From Panulirus ornatus (taxonomy: Eukaryota; Arthropoda; Malacostraca; Decapoda; Palinuridae): a stretch of DNA of 64,000 nucleotides. The stretch spans positions 49,474,594 through 49,538,593 of the forward strand of contig NC_092230.1 in the NCBI RefSeq assembly GCF_036320965.1, in the 5' to 3' direction. A program made the translations under genes and the position numbers. The notes beneath the pieces are model-generated. The model was not told where the DNA came from and searched no databases. It was given only the letters and a program-made list of their open reading frames with translations. The first letter of the stretch is position 1, and every line of letters begins with the position of its first letter. Below, in pieces: positions 22,451 through 32,436 of this stretch.

Positions 22451-22727
22451 CGTCATTTACACACGTCTACCGTCTCCTGTACAACATGAACGTACAGGTA
22501 ACATGCGACCTTGAATCATGTTGTCAATACTAGTATCAGTCGAGTGTGACGGTCATGGTGGGTAGTACACACATGGCAGGCAGGCAGGCAGGGGGTCCCG
22601 CCTCTGTACCACCACACACGTACCCTGGCAACACACACGTTATATAAACAGGAGCAACTGCTGCTGCTGCTGCTGCTGCCATCTATCTTACGTAACTCTG
22701 TAAATTTACCCTCATAATAATAATAAT

Positions 22728-22732
<5 letters not shown>

Positions 22733-22800
<68 letters not shown>
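22733..22800. repeat. (TAA)n then (TA)n microsatellite
   Basis: ATAATAATAATA followed by about 33 TA units. Confidence 0.95.
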
Positions 22801-22803
<3 letters not shown>

Positions 22804-22857
22804 ATCGATAGCAAAGAGCAAAACCATTTTCAAGGTTGGGTTCACAGTTACGTAGTT

Positions 22858-22977
22858 TCTGGTGTGGTCAGCAGCAGACGTGCAGCTGACACGGTGCCTG
22901 GTGTGGTCAGCAGCAGACGTGCAGCTGACACGGTGCCTGGTGTGGTCAGCAGCAGACGTGCAGCTGACACGGTGCCT
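22858..22977. repeat. 39-bp repeat, 3 copies
   Basis: Units of CTGGTGTGGTCAGCAGCAGA plus CGTGCAGCTGACACGGTGC, nearly perfect. Confidence 0.93.
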
Positions 22978-23102
22978 GAGGTATTCAAGGTCCAGGTTTG
23001 CGTTACACAGAGTCTTCATCTCCTGAATGAGGCGAGGCACTGATGAGGAAGCAGCTGCCTCATCCTGCGTTCTGTTCACTCACAGTTTCTTGCTTTCAGG
23101 CG

Positions 23103-23152
23103 AGAATTTGGGCTTTCTCCTCCTTAGAGAGGTAAGAGGCAGCCATCTTGCA
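23103..23152 (-). pseudogene. Possible transposase N-terminal remnant
   Basis: The minus strand has ATG in a good context (AAGATGGCT) opening MAASYLSKEEKAQILA and then a stop. The SKEEKAQILA helix resembles the first helix of Tc1/mariner-type DNA-binding domains, but only 16 residues are available. It may be a decayed DNA transposon or coincidence. Confidence 0.15.
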
Positions 23153-23683
23153 GCAAAGATGAAAGAAATACAGCAACCAGAAACAAAATTCTCGAAATGA
23201 ATTTCCCGGCAGGAGTAAAGAAGGAACATCCTCTTCAAGATAGTCTGAGGCGCAGTGAGGCGGATTGTTGGTACTCCAACCGTTACACACACTAGTCTCA
23301 GCAATGAGGTATACGAGAATGTCACCCTGAGAGCGTCCTATGCTTGTCTCCACAGTAAACCGTAGTCTTTGATAATATATGGGTGGTAGACAGTGTTGTT
23401 ATTTTGCCGACACTGTAATTTGCTACCTTACTGAAGTTTGCCGTGTTCCCCCCCCCCCCCCATATTTTCCAAAACAAAATAATAATAAAGTCTTCTGGTG
23501 TATGGTAGTCAATACTGTCACGTGTGTAGCCTGGGTGAGGGTACCTGCTGGTTACTGATGACTTGCTCTTATGTTTAGTGTGTATCATCATCCATGTGAT
23601 GACGGACGAGCTCCCTCTCCTGCTACCACCAACCACATCCCGACACTTCCACCAACCATCACATTTCCTTCATGCCTCCCACC

Positions 23684-23800
23684 AATCAGAATGTGTTTCC
23701 TGCTCCGACCAATCAGATTCTGTATACTGCCCCGACCAATCAGATTCTGTATACTGCCCCGACCAATCAGATTATGTTCGTTTTTGACCAATAAGATTCC
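23684..23800. promoter_or_regulatory. CCAAT-box minisatellite (27-bp unit)
   Basis: CCAAT occurs at 23692, 23709, 23736, 23763 and 23788, four times as ACCAATCAGA, which fits the NF-Y consensus RRCCAATCAG. The central units (GACCAATCAGATTCTGTATA plus CTGCCCC) are 27 bp apart. No clear TATA or TSS follows within the usual distance, so promoter function is inference. Confidence 0.4.
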
Positions 23801-24249
23801 AGTTAATGTTACAACATATTACATTCCATGTTATAACCCCCGCCCCCCCCCCCCCCTTGCTTGTTCTGTGGAACAAGAACTGATCTAAACAAGACAACAA
23901 CTACATACAACCTTGCTACCGACCTAACCAAGGGTCACAGGGAAGTGCAGCTTGACCTGACGACACAAAAATACGACCATAATGTATCTAGTTCATGTAA
24001 ATGTATATTGTTAAGATGTGTTACTATCAATCACTACACCATTGTGCAACCGAGTAAATACATAATTCATAACATGACTGTAAATAATATGACTGTAAAT
24101 AATATGATTCTGTAAATAACATGATTCTGTAAATAATATCACTACGTATAGAAAAAATTGTTGACTGCAAACTTTATTTCTTTACCTCTGCTGTGGGGAC
24201 ACCCCCCCTCCTTCCCCACAAATTACCCTGCCTTGTAATTCAATAGTTT

Positions 24250-24251
<2 letters not shown>

Positions 24252-24325
<74 letters not shown>
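24252..24325. repeat. (TA)n microsatellite
   Basis: About 37 TA units directly 5' of a LINE tail-only copy. Confidence 0.97.
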
Positions 24326-24327
<2 letters not shown>

Positions 24328-24475
24328 AGATGTATAGGTGCGTATATTTGCGTGTGTGGACGTGTATGTATATACATGTGTATGGGGGTGGGTTGGGCCA
24401 TTTCTTTCGTCTGTTTCCTTGCGCTACCTCGCAAACGCGGGAGACAGCGACAAAGCAAAATAAAAAAAAATAATA

Positions 24476-24524
<49 letters not shown>
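24328..24524 (+). mobile_element. LINE family A 3'-tail-only copy
   Basis: Only the 3' untranslated tail (GTATATTTGCGTGTGTGGAC to AGACAGCGACAAAGC) plus A-rich end, (TA)n and (GT)n. It has (TA)n on both sides, as expected for a severely 5'-truncated insertion into a TA array. Confidence 0.8.
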
Positions 24525-24525
<1 letters not shown>

Positions 24526-24671
24526 TGAGGATTGGTATGGAGGTGCAGGAAACCTTGAGATAAAAGATGTGAGAGCAGGGGTGAGGACAACATGGGTAGC
24601 AGCCCCCCTTCCCCCCCCCCCCCACACACACACACACACGGACGACCACGCAGACAACCCTTATACAGGAA

Positions 24672-24674
<3 letters not shown>

Positions 24675-24724
<50 letters not shown>
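24675..24724. repeat. (GA)n microsatellite
   Basis: About 25 GA units. A poly-C run and a CA tract (24607-24639) precede it. Confidence 0.95.
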
Positions 24725-24727
<3 letters not shown>

Positions 24728-24841
24728 ATTATTAAGGAGAGTGAGCTAGCTCTACCATGCGTGTAATAAGGTATCCTCTCCTGTAAGCTGTCTCTCACAC
24801 CAGCAGATACATTTCAGCTTCAGCATTTGTATGCTGAACAC

Positions 24842-24842
24842 T

Positions 24843-24918
<76 letters not shown>
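24842..24918. repeat. (CT)n microsatellite
   Basis: About 38 CT units, 120 bp from the (GA)n array and complementary to it, so the two could form a long hairpin. Confidence 0.97.
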
Positions 24919-24920
<2 letters not shown>

Positions 24921-25253
24921 CTCGCCTCGTACAATTTATGGTCCACATTTCCAGTAACTGCCGGTGACCTTTATCTAACCCAACAGTTTACAAGTTAAAT
25001 TGGACGCAACAACTGGAAAGTGAGCCACTTCCTGCACGTGGGCGGAGTCGCGCGTGTTCTCCTGTGTGTCCAGACATTGTGTCTCGGTCATCACCATCAA
25101 CCAGCCTGGAGAACACACGACACACGAGTCCCACCTGGCATGTATGTATGCCTGCATGACTGCCACAGGTCAACACTCACTCCAGTACTGGCAGCTGTGA
25201 GCACACCACACACTTATCTGAATCCCCTAATCATAGCATCTCGTTAACGCCAT

Positions 25254-25254
<1 letters not shown>

Positions 25255-25295
<41 letters not shown>

Positions 25296-25777
25296 GTAAG
25301 TAACGTAAGGGTAAGAGAGATGTGTGGAAATAAAAAGAGCGTGGTTGAGAGAGCAGAAGAGGGTGTTTTGAAATGGTTTGGGCACATGGAGAGAATGAGT
25401 GAGGAGAGATTGACCAAGAGGATATATGTGTCGGAGGTGGAGGGAACGAGGAGAAGAGGGAGACCAAATTGGAGGTGGAAAGATGGAGTGAAAAAGATTT
25501 TGTGTGATCGGGGCCTGAACATGCAGGAGGGTGAAAGGAGGGCAAGGAATAGAGTGAATTGGAGTCATGTGGTATACAGGGGTTGACGTGCTGTCAGTGG
25601 ATTGAATCAAGGCATGTGAAGCGTCTGGGGTAAACCATGGAAAGCTGTGTAGGTATGTATATTTGCGTGTGTGGACGTGTGTATGTACATGTGTATGGGG
25701 GGGGGGGGGGTTTGGGCCATTTCTTTCGTCTGTTTCCTTGCGCTACCTCGCAAACGCGGGAGACAGCGACAAAGTAT

Positions 25778-25865
<88 letters not shown>
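25255..25865 (+). mobile_element. 5'-truncated LINE family A copy inserted at (TA)n
   Basis: (TA)n at 25255-25291 joins directly to the middle of the LINE ORF (SNVRVREMCGNKKSVVERAE), which stays open to VVYRG and stop at 25586. It is followed by the short-type 3' tail, poly-G, the CTACCTCGCAAACGCGG module, an A-run and (TA)n ending at 25865. Sequence is almost identical to the copies at 7.3 and 51.3 kb. Confidence 0.87.
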
Positions 25866-25874
<9 letters not shown>

Positions 25875-26089
25875 TACGATTCGCCATTTCCCGCATTTGC
25901 GAGGTAGCGTTAAGAACAGAGGACTGGGCCTTAGAGGGAAAATCCTCACCTGGCCCCCTTCTCTGTTCCTTCTTTTGGAAAATTAAAAAAAAACGAGAGG
26001 GGAGGATTTCCAGCCACCCGCTCCCTCCCCTTTTAGTCGCCTTCTACGACACGCAGGGAATACGTGGGAAGTATTCTTTCTCCCCTATC

Positions 26090-26157
<68 letters not shown>
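25866..26157 (-). mobile_element. SINE-like repeat B with (TA)n
   Basis: About 225 bp containing GCCATTTCCCGC, GCGAGGTAGCG, AACAGAGGACTGGGCC, GAGGATTTCCAGCC and GACACGCAGGGAATACGTGG, ending CCCCTATCCCC and (TA)n. The end nearest 25866 is homologous to the LINE family A 3' tail, so by that criterion its 3' end is at the low coordinate (minus orientation). The same repeat recurs at 33.4, 37.1 and 45.6 kb. No clear pol III A/B boxes were seen. Confidence 0.75.
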
Positions 26158-26160
<3 letters not shown>

Positions 26161-26202
26161 CATGAGTCACGTATCCATTTTAAGAACCCATCCCTAAGGA
26201 AG

Positions 26203-26312
26203 GATGAAGAGCCGGGTGGACTGTGGACCGACCACCTACGTGGTGGAGGACCCCAAGTGGAGCATGTACCACACCTGGACGACCTACTGCTACAACCTGG
26301 GGCCACAGGACG
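26203..26312 (+). CDS. Candidate coding exon 'a' of a plus-strand gene, unknown product
   Basis: In one frame roughly nine of ten codons end in G or C, against about half in the next open frame, a clear coding-like bias. The translation includes RVDCGPTTYVVEDPKWSMYH and TWTTYCYNLGPQD, rich in Trp, Tyr and Cys, as in a folded extracellular domain. It ends at a moderate donor (ACG followed by GTGCGT) with one nucleotide of a split codon. An in-frame TAA at 26195 limits the 5' end; acceptors at 26198 or 26202 are weak, or the ATG at 26204 may be a start. Phase fits exon b at 29783. I do not recognise the family. Confidence 0.5.
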
Positions 26313-26397
26313 GTGCGTGGAGCCTTCCACTTACCTGTAGCCTACCACCACCACCACAACCTCAATGTGTACTCGACACCTCTCACCACCATAACAC

Positions 26398-26592
26398 AAA
26401 AGCCAGTTGTCACCATCACAATATAAAGGCCAGTTGTCACCACCACAATATAAAGGCCAGTTGTCACCATCACAATATAAAGGCCAGTTGTCACCACCAC
26501 AATATAAAGGCCAGTTGTCACCATCACAATATAAAGGCCAGTTGTCACCATCACAATATAAATGCCAGTTATCTCCACTACAGTATAGACTG
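26398..26592. repeat. 27-bp minisatellite with TATAAAGG, ~7 copies
   Basis: Units of GGCCAGTTGTCACCATCACA plus ATATAAA; CATCAC and CACCAC versions alternate, suggesting a 54-bp higher-order unit. Each junction forms TATAAAGGCC, a good TATA-box match. Confidence 0.93.
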
Positions 26593-26599
26593 CAGTCGT

Positions 26600-26902
26600 G
26601 CCCACTACAGTACAGATAAGAGTGGTAGAATGTGTGGATCACCTGAGCACACCAGAGCAAGACAACACATGATCAGTGAAGGTAACTCCTGCCGCTCTTC
26701 ATCACCCGACACATCAACATCACATTGTTCACATACACCGATCATAACATGACACAAGATACATGAATGTGTAGCATCACATACATCACAACAATATGAC
26801 CACAACAACAACACTAACAAGACTGCACGTCAAGGAAAGTGGCAACATGAACCAGTCAACAGACACAGTTAGTACACGAGTCCAGCAGCCGTGCTGGGGA
26901 CG

Positions 26903-26943
<41 letters not shown>

Positions 26944-27060
26944 TATGTGGAAGAGGAGCCCATGTAGGGCGTGCTGGCTGGTGCACCACATGATGAAGCT
27001 TCCTGACTGCACCAGTACACCCGCACCAGCCACCCACTGGCTGGCTCCCGGCAGAGAAAA
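26600..27060. other. Intronic-looking unique DNA with (CA)n
   Basis: No coding signal; a (CA)n tract lies at about 26908-26941. Probably intron if exons a and b belong together. Confidence 0.4.
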
Positions 27061-27067
27061 ATATCAA

Positions 27068-27155
27068 GTTTACCAACTAACTCACTAACTAGCTAACTAA
27101 CTCACTAACTAGCTAGCTAACTCACTCACTAACTAGCTAACTAACTCACTAACGG
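27068..27155. repeat. Degenerate (CTAA)n / CTAGCTAACTAACTCA repeat
   Basis: Tetranucleotide-based mixture of CTAA, CTCA and CTAG blocks. Confidence 0.88.
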
Positions 27156-28059
27156 GCTTGCGCTGAAGCTTATGTACTGTATCATGGGTGCGGGTGTATA
27201 TGTGTCAATCATCAACACGTCTCTACTACTACTACCGATTCATTTTGGCTTTACTGTCTGACACGTGATTGTGATGCCGTATTAACGAGGTCGGCACACT
27301 GCTGCCCTCCTCGCCACGATGTTCCTTCACAAACGATGTACAAACGACGCGCTGCTTAACGACCCATCCCGACCTGGGAACCTGGCTCCCACTCACGCCC
27401 ACACAGCCGGGCCTACTGCTGTAACCTGACCTGGGCCTCGTGTGTGTGTGTTCCTCTACAGACAGCCAGGCTTCTACGTGTACAGGATCAGTCATTACAT
27501 TACTTGTAGGCCAATGACTCAGTCAAATGCTGGCTATTTATCTTTGAACTTGGACTTACACTCAGCAAACGCTCCTACGTAACGTCGGAGAACGGCGGAA
27601 TGACACTGTTCAGTGGTATAACTCTTGGCCACTTTACTGTTTATACTTGCCATTTAACTAGTATAAACCTTTCTTCTCACCAACGAAATATTTTCCCGAA
27701 AATTCTATCACCACAAGAACCAAACGTTTCTGTCCCGCCCAGGAAACGAATGAACAATTTGGGACCTAACGAGACAACAAGCTACATATGAATACAAAGT
27801 GAGAAAGGAAAGCCGAAAATACGAAGCTTGAGGATCAGAGCCCAACACCAACATAATCTCACATAAAATATAATACGACGAGTAAAAACTAAAAAGTATC
27901 GCCCGTGAATTTCACACAGAAAGCCAAACTGATGATGGACACGTATGGCCACGAGATCCTAAATGATCCAATAAATGGAAATTGAAGAGAAAATCGACGA
28001 CTTCGTGAAGAAGTCTGAGTAAGAGGAGGACGGTGGTAGGAGGTGGGGCTCACCAGCCT

Positions 28060-28140
28060 TCCTCACGACACATGCAGCAGCGATACAAGTTGTTTATATA
28101 AGGGGGAAATTAGGGTTTCACGAGGGATGACATGTGACCC
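28060..28140 (+). promoter_or_regulatory. Candidate TATA box
   Basis: TATATAAGGGGG at 28095-28106, in a G-rich flank, with CACGAGG about 25 bp downstream. A plausible TATA element some 150 bp upstream of the GA-initiator combination at 28251. Confidence 0.25.
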
Positions 28141-28157
28141 ATACTCTCTTACTTATG

Positions 28158-28159
<2 letters not shown>

Positions 28160-28245
<86 letters not shown>

Positions 28246-28346
28246 CCTTCAGTGTACATTAAGAGGTTAGAGGGAGGGACACAGTGAGAGGCGCGTCAGA
28301 AGTAGCAGCAGAGAACCGTCGCTGGGGGAGCACATTATGTGTGACG
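28160..28346 (+). promoter_or_regulatory. (GA)n tract followed by TCAGT initiator and leader
   Basis: (GA)n at 28160-28242 is a GAGA-factor-type element. It is followed by CTTCCTTCAGTGTACA, with an arthropod initiator TCAGTG at 28249-28254. GGACA, a match to the DPE consensus RGWYV, lies at +27 to +31, one base off the canonical +28. The leader to the ATG at 28347 would be 96 nt with one small upstream ATG (28337). Confidence 0.3.
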
Positions 28347-28422
28347 ATGATCCTGGCCGGAGATGACGCTTACATACCGCTGCTGCTCCTGGTGGTGGTG
28401 GCAGGCAGGATAGCTTTCCCAG
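28347..28422 (+). CDS. Candidate first coding exon with signal-peptide-like sequence
   Basis: ATG at 28347 opens a 25-codon frame, MILAGDDAY then IPLLLLVVVAGRIAFP, with a hydrophobic core of about nine residues resembling a secretion signal. It reaches CCCAG followed by GTCCCT, a weak donor, with one nucleotide over; without splicing the frame stops at 28437. The acidic N-terminus is atypical for a signal peptide. The exit phase matches exon b at 29783, so this could be an alternative first exon of that gene. Supported mainly by the promoter-like sequence just upstream. Confidence 0.25.
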
Positions 28423-29227
28423 GTCCCTTACCCGGATGACCTCAGACCAGGAGCGGCTGAACCACAGACTGGATGATGTGGTAGTCTTACGGGGACATCA
28501 GCCACCAGTGCCACAACACTAACCTCCGCCACACAACCCGGGAGAAGGAGGCGGTGGTGTGACCGGGCGCAACATTAAGTATGCGTCAGTCAGAGCAGCC
28601 AGGGATACAGCGTCAGTACTGGACGAGCCACACTTACTGAATGGTGCCTTAAGGACACGTGTGCTCATCTGACCCAACCATCATACTGAGCAGCTACAAC
28701 GTAACGATTTCAAAGTGAAAACATCTGTAGTGTTGTGAGCTGTAGTGTTGTGAGCTGTAGTGTTGTGAAAGGTTGTGAGTGTGTGCAGTGTACTGGCTGG
28801 GATGGGACACGTTTGCCTCCGAATCATCAAGAATGTATAACGTTACGCTGCAACACTGTACCATCTGTGGGGTGGGAGGGCATCACCAGCTGCCTCTGCT
28901 GGACACGACCACCTCCACGTGAGGGAGGGATGACGTCATGGGAGGAATTCACACAGTCGAGGAAACTTACAAAATGTCTGGGGGTCAGGGAGCAGCGGGC
29001 GAGGCGCAGGAAAATATCAGCAGGTGCCACACTTACTGGAGGTCAGTGAACTGTACAACTGGCAGGCAGGGATAGTGAGGTGTAACATAGAGGAATGTAA
29101 ACAACATTAGACAATTACGTCCTCCAGAATACCAAGATACAGTGGGAGGCGGCTCCCAGGTCAGGCTCAGCATATGACAGGATGGTGCACGAACGTGGGC
29201 TATGGAAAGGTCCTGGTGTATCAGAGA

Positions 29228-29426
29228 GAAACATGGGCGTCAGGGGCAAGGAACATGGGCGTCAGGGGTGAGGAACATGGGCGTCAGGGGCGAGGAACAT
29301 GGGCGTCAGGGGTGAGGAACATGGGCGTCAGGGGTGAGGAACATGTGTGTCAGGGGCAAGGAACATGGGCGTCAGGAGCGAGGAACATGGGCGTCAGGGG
29401 CGAGGAACATGGGTGTCAGGAGCGAG
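29228..29426. repeat. 22-bp minisatellite, ~9 copies
   Basis: Units of AACATGGGCGTCAGGGGYRA plus GG, with minor variants. Confidence 0.94.
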
Positions 29427-29782
29427 TAGTGATGACCGGTGTAAGAGTCGTCGTTCTCGTGAGCAGGAGACGCGCACGACGTGGGAGGTTGTGTGCTGGG
29501 CACGACGGGCCTAGCAGCTTGTTAGATTCTTGTGTCTGGATCTCCAGGTTATCATCACACTGGGAGACGATGCCAAGCAATGGGAACCTATGAAGTAAAA
29601 CTGAGTGAGACAGATATATGACGTGTGTGTGTGTGTGGGGTGATGATGGTGAGACACGGGAAGGATGACCAATACAGACGACCCGCACGGCACAGAATGG
29701 TCCCAGGCATCACCTCCCTCCCTCACTCAACACACTCTGACTCTCCGGTCGTCACACCACAACACTCCACACTCTCTTACAG

Positions 29783-29864
29783 CTTCCCAAGTGAACGCGT
29801 TCTCACCAGAGCAACAAGTGTGGTATGTACGAACATCTGTCATCATGATGACCAACATCTGCCG
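29783..29864 (+). CDS. Candidate coding exon 'b' of plus-strand gene, unknown product
   Basis: This 82-nt island has excellent splice signals on both sides: the acceptor tract CACTCCACACTCTCTTACAG and a donor CCG followed by GTAAGA. It starts with two nucleotides and ends with two, and between them reads SQVNAFSPEQQVWYVRTSVI and MMTNIC without stops. The entry phase fits exon a (split codon G+CT, Ala) and the exit phase fits exon c (CG+G, Arg). No family recognised; the Trp/Tyr/Cys content matches its proposed neighbours. Confidence 0.5.
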
Positions 29865-30354
29865 GTAAGACAGGTCTGTATAGTACAACATTAAGGTAAC
29901 AGATGGCGTGCCCACAGTCTCCCTATGTCATAATCCATCATCATTATCAGTATTTAACCCATGCAATCATTCCTCCCGTGCACTAACTACCTAACGAGGG
30001 TGGAGGTACTCACATGAGCAACAGGTAACTCACATTGTGACGCTCAGAGGCTGTTTCTGATGCCTCCAGTGATGGCTGTTACGTTATACACCACACAACG
30101 TTACTGACAGGTGGTGAAGCATGGATGATGACCTCTTACATGAGGATGGGTCAAGGTCCAGTAAGGTCGGTCAGTCCCCAACACTACTTACAATGTGACA
30201 CCAGCTGACCCTACCTCGCACGGGAGCAGCCAGGCCAAACCTCCACACTACACACTCAGACTTCCCCTCTCCGCTCAACTTCACACCCCCTCCCTCCCTC
30301 CCTCCCCCAAGGTTTGCATACGAAATACCGTAGTGGTATAACAAAATATATTTA

Positions 30355-30357
<3 letters not shown>

Positions 30358-30408
<51 letters not shown>
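30358..30408. repeat. (CA)n microsatellite
   Basis: About 25 CA units. Confidence 0.96.
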
Positions 30409-30409
<1 letters not shown>

Positions 30410-30549
30410 GTGTGTACACTAGAGTATCCCATTTTTTATCCCAACCTCGCCGGGAGGGGGTCTGGCGGGGAGGAAATGCCATCTACCAGGCAGGCAGAGA
30501 GGGAGGCAGGGAGGGAGGCAGGGAGGTAGCGGTTGCAGCGGTGCTGCAG

Positions 30550-30611
30550 GTGGTCGTGCCAGGGGCGTCCCTGGGTCACAAGAACAACGTTCGTCCAGAC
30601 GTGGCGGACGC
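30550..30611 (+). CDS. Candidate coding exon 'c' of plus-strand gene, unknown product
   Basis: A 62-nt island between an acceptor (GCGGTGCTGCAG, weak pyrimidine tract) and a GTATGT donor. With the phase imposed by exon b it encodes WSCQGRPWVTRTTFVQTWRT; about four of five codons end in G or C. The exit is one nucleotide (C), which fits exon d (C+AA, Gln). Another frame (VVVPGASLGHKNNVRPDVAD) is also open, so the frame choice depends on the chain. Confidence 0.4.
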
Positions 30612-30744
30612 GTATGTACAATATGTAGGCTAGCCAGCGGAGGGCCGCCCGCCTCACGCCACCACCAGGATCCTGTATTGATTTCCCCCGGTGGAAAGTG
30701 GGCCGCCAACTGGTGTACTACGGTCCATCCTCACACTACACGGT

Positions 30745-31800
30745 AGTGTAGCGTCTCACACTACACACTGCAGGGGTGTAGCGTCCCACGGCTCACACTA
30801 CACACTGCAGGGGTGTAGTGTCCCACGTCTCACACTACACACTGCAGGGTGGTGTAGCGCCCCACGTCTCACACTACACACTGCAAGGTGGTGTAGCGCC
30901 CCACGGCTCACACTACACACTGCAGGGGTGTAGTGTCCCACGTCTCACACTACAGGGTGGTGTAGCGTCCCACGTCTCACACTACACACTGCAGGGTGGT
31001 GTAGCGCCCCACGTCTCACACTACACACTGCAGGGGTGTAGCGTCCCACGTCTCACACTACACACTGCAGGGGTGTAGTGTCCCACGTCTCACACTGCAG
31101 GGTGGTGTAGCGTCCCACGTCCCCACACTACACACTGCAGGAGTGTAGCGTCCCACGTCTCACACTACACACTGCAGGGGTGTAGCGTCCCACGTCTCAC
31201 ACTCCACACTGCAGGGGTGTAGCGTCCCACGTCTCACACTACACACTGCAGGGGTGTAGCGTCCCACGTCTCACACTACTCACTGCAGGGGTGTAGCGTC
31301 CCACGTCTCACACTACACACTGCAGGGGTGTAGCGTCCCACGTCTCACACTACAGGGTGGTGTAGCGTCCCACGTCTCACACTACACACTGCAGGGGTGT
31401 AGCGTCCCACGTCTCACACTACACACTGCAGGGGTGTAGCGTCCCACGTCTCACACTACACACTGCAGGGTGGTGTAGCGTCCCACGTCTCACACTACAC
31501 ACTGCAGGGGTGTAGCGTCCCACGTCTCACACTACACACTGCAGGGGTGTAGCGTCCCACGTCTCACACTACACACTGCAGGGGTGTAGCGTCCCACGTC
31601 TCACACTACACACTGCAGGGTGGTGTAGCGTCCCACGTCTCACACTACACACTGCAGGGGTGTAGCGTCCCACGTCTCACACTACACACTGCAGGGGTGT
31701 AGCGTCCCACGTCTCACACTACACACTGCAGGGGTGTAGCGCCCCACGTCTCACACTACACACTGCAGGGTGGTGTAGTGTCCCACGTCTCACACCGTCC
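30745..31800. repeat. ~37-bp minisatellite, ~28 copies
   Basis: Units of GGGGTGTAGCGTCCCACGTC plus TCACACTACACACTGCA, with GGTGGTGTAGCG length variants and a few truncated units lacking CACACTGCA. Each unit includes CTGCAG at its junction. Confidence 0.96.
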
Positions 31801-32250
31801 TGTTACAGGAAGGTCTGGTGGCGTTACCAACAACAGCCTAGCGTGACACTGTCACACCACGACCCACAACGTTCACCTGCTGCTACTCCTCTGTTAGATT
31901 GTCACACATACGAACACAATCTTCTTATGAAAGCCAACATGACAACGACCACTGTCATGCTACAGTCGTAATCATGTCCGTCGTAAAGATCAGATTACTA
32001 TGACTACAACAAAGATTGTTACTGTGAGCTGATGTATACCTCGTAGACCCGACCGTTACAAGTGGAAAAGTTAAAGCAACAAGCAAGAAAATTCCACAAC
32101 TAAACTGCACGAGGAAAGGAGGATGGACCACCATAACGACCAATCCTCGTGTAGTTAACCTCCACACATAAATCATGGGAAACAGCAGCCAGGGCTGAGG
32201 CAAGCACACGCAGCCTGGCCAGGACACCAGCAGAATAAAAAATGAAAGTT
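31801..32250. other. Unique intronic-looking DNA
   Basis: No repeat or coding signal. CATAACGACCAATCCTCGTG at 32.13 kb also occurs at 18.42 kb with similar flanks, so it is a short dispersed repeat fragment. Confidence 0.4.
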
Positions 32251-32266
32251 GGAAAAAAGCAATATC

Positions 32267-32436
32267 ATGGCGGACGTCGGTCACGGATGGCTGGAGGATA
32301 ACGAGATACCACGAGAGTTCATAAGGCAGGCAGGCAGGCAGCTCGGACGCCACTCCGGCTTAGGAAAAAGAATAAAAAACCTCTCCACCGCAGAGATGAG
32401 CAGCAAGACGAATGAGAATCCTGTACAACCATCTGG
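32267..32436 (+). CDS. Candidate first coding exon, unknown product
   Basis: ATG in a favourable context (ATCATGGCG) opens MADVGHGWLEDNEIPREFIR and then QAGRQLGRHSG, LGKRIKN and STAEMSSKTNENP. The 56-codon frame ends with two nucleotides at a donor (CTGG followed by GTAACT) that overlaps the in-frame TAA, i.e. the stop is removed if the donor is used. An upstream ATG at 32251 makes a short uORF. Early codons are mainly G/C-ending. Not recognised; the exit phase does not fit exon d, so it may be an alternative start or a separate gene. Confidence 0.3.

Noticed and set aside
27455..27510. Exon after strong acceptor GTGTGTGTTCCTCTACAG
   Set aside because: No frame gives a phase that fits neighbouring islands, and the tract is partly a GT microsatellite.
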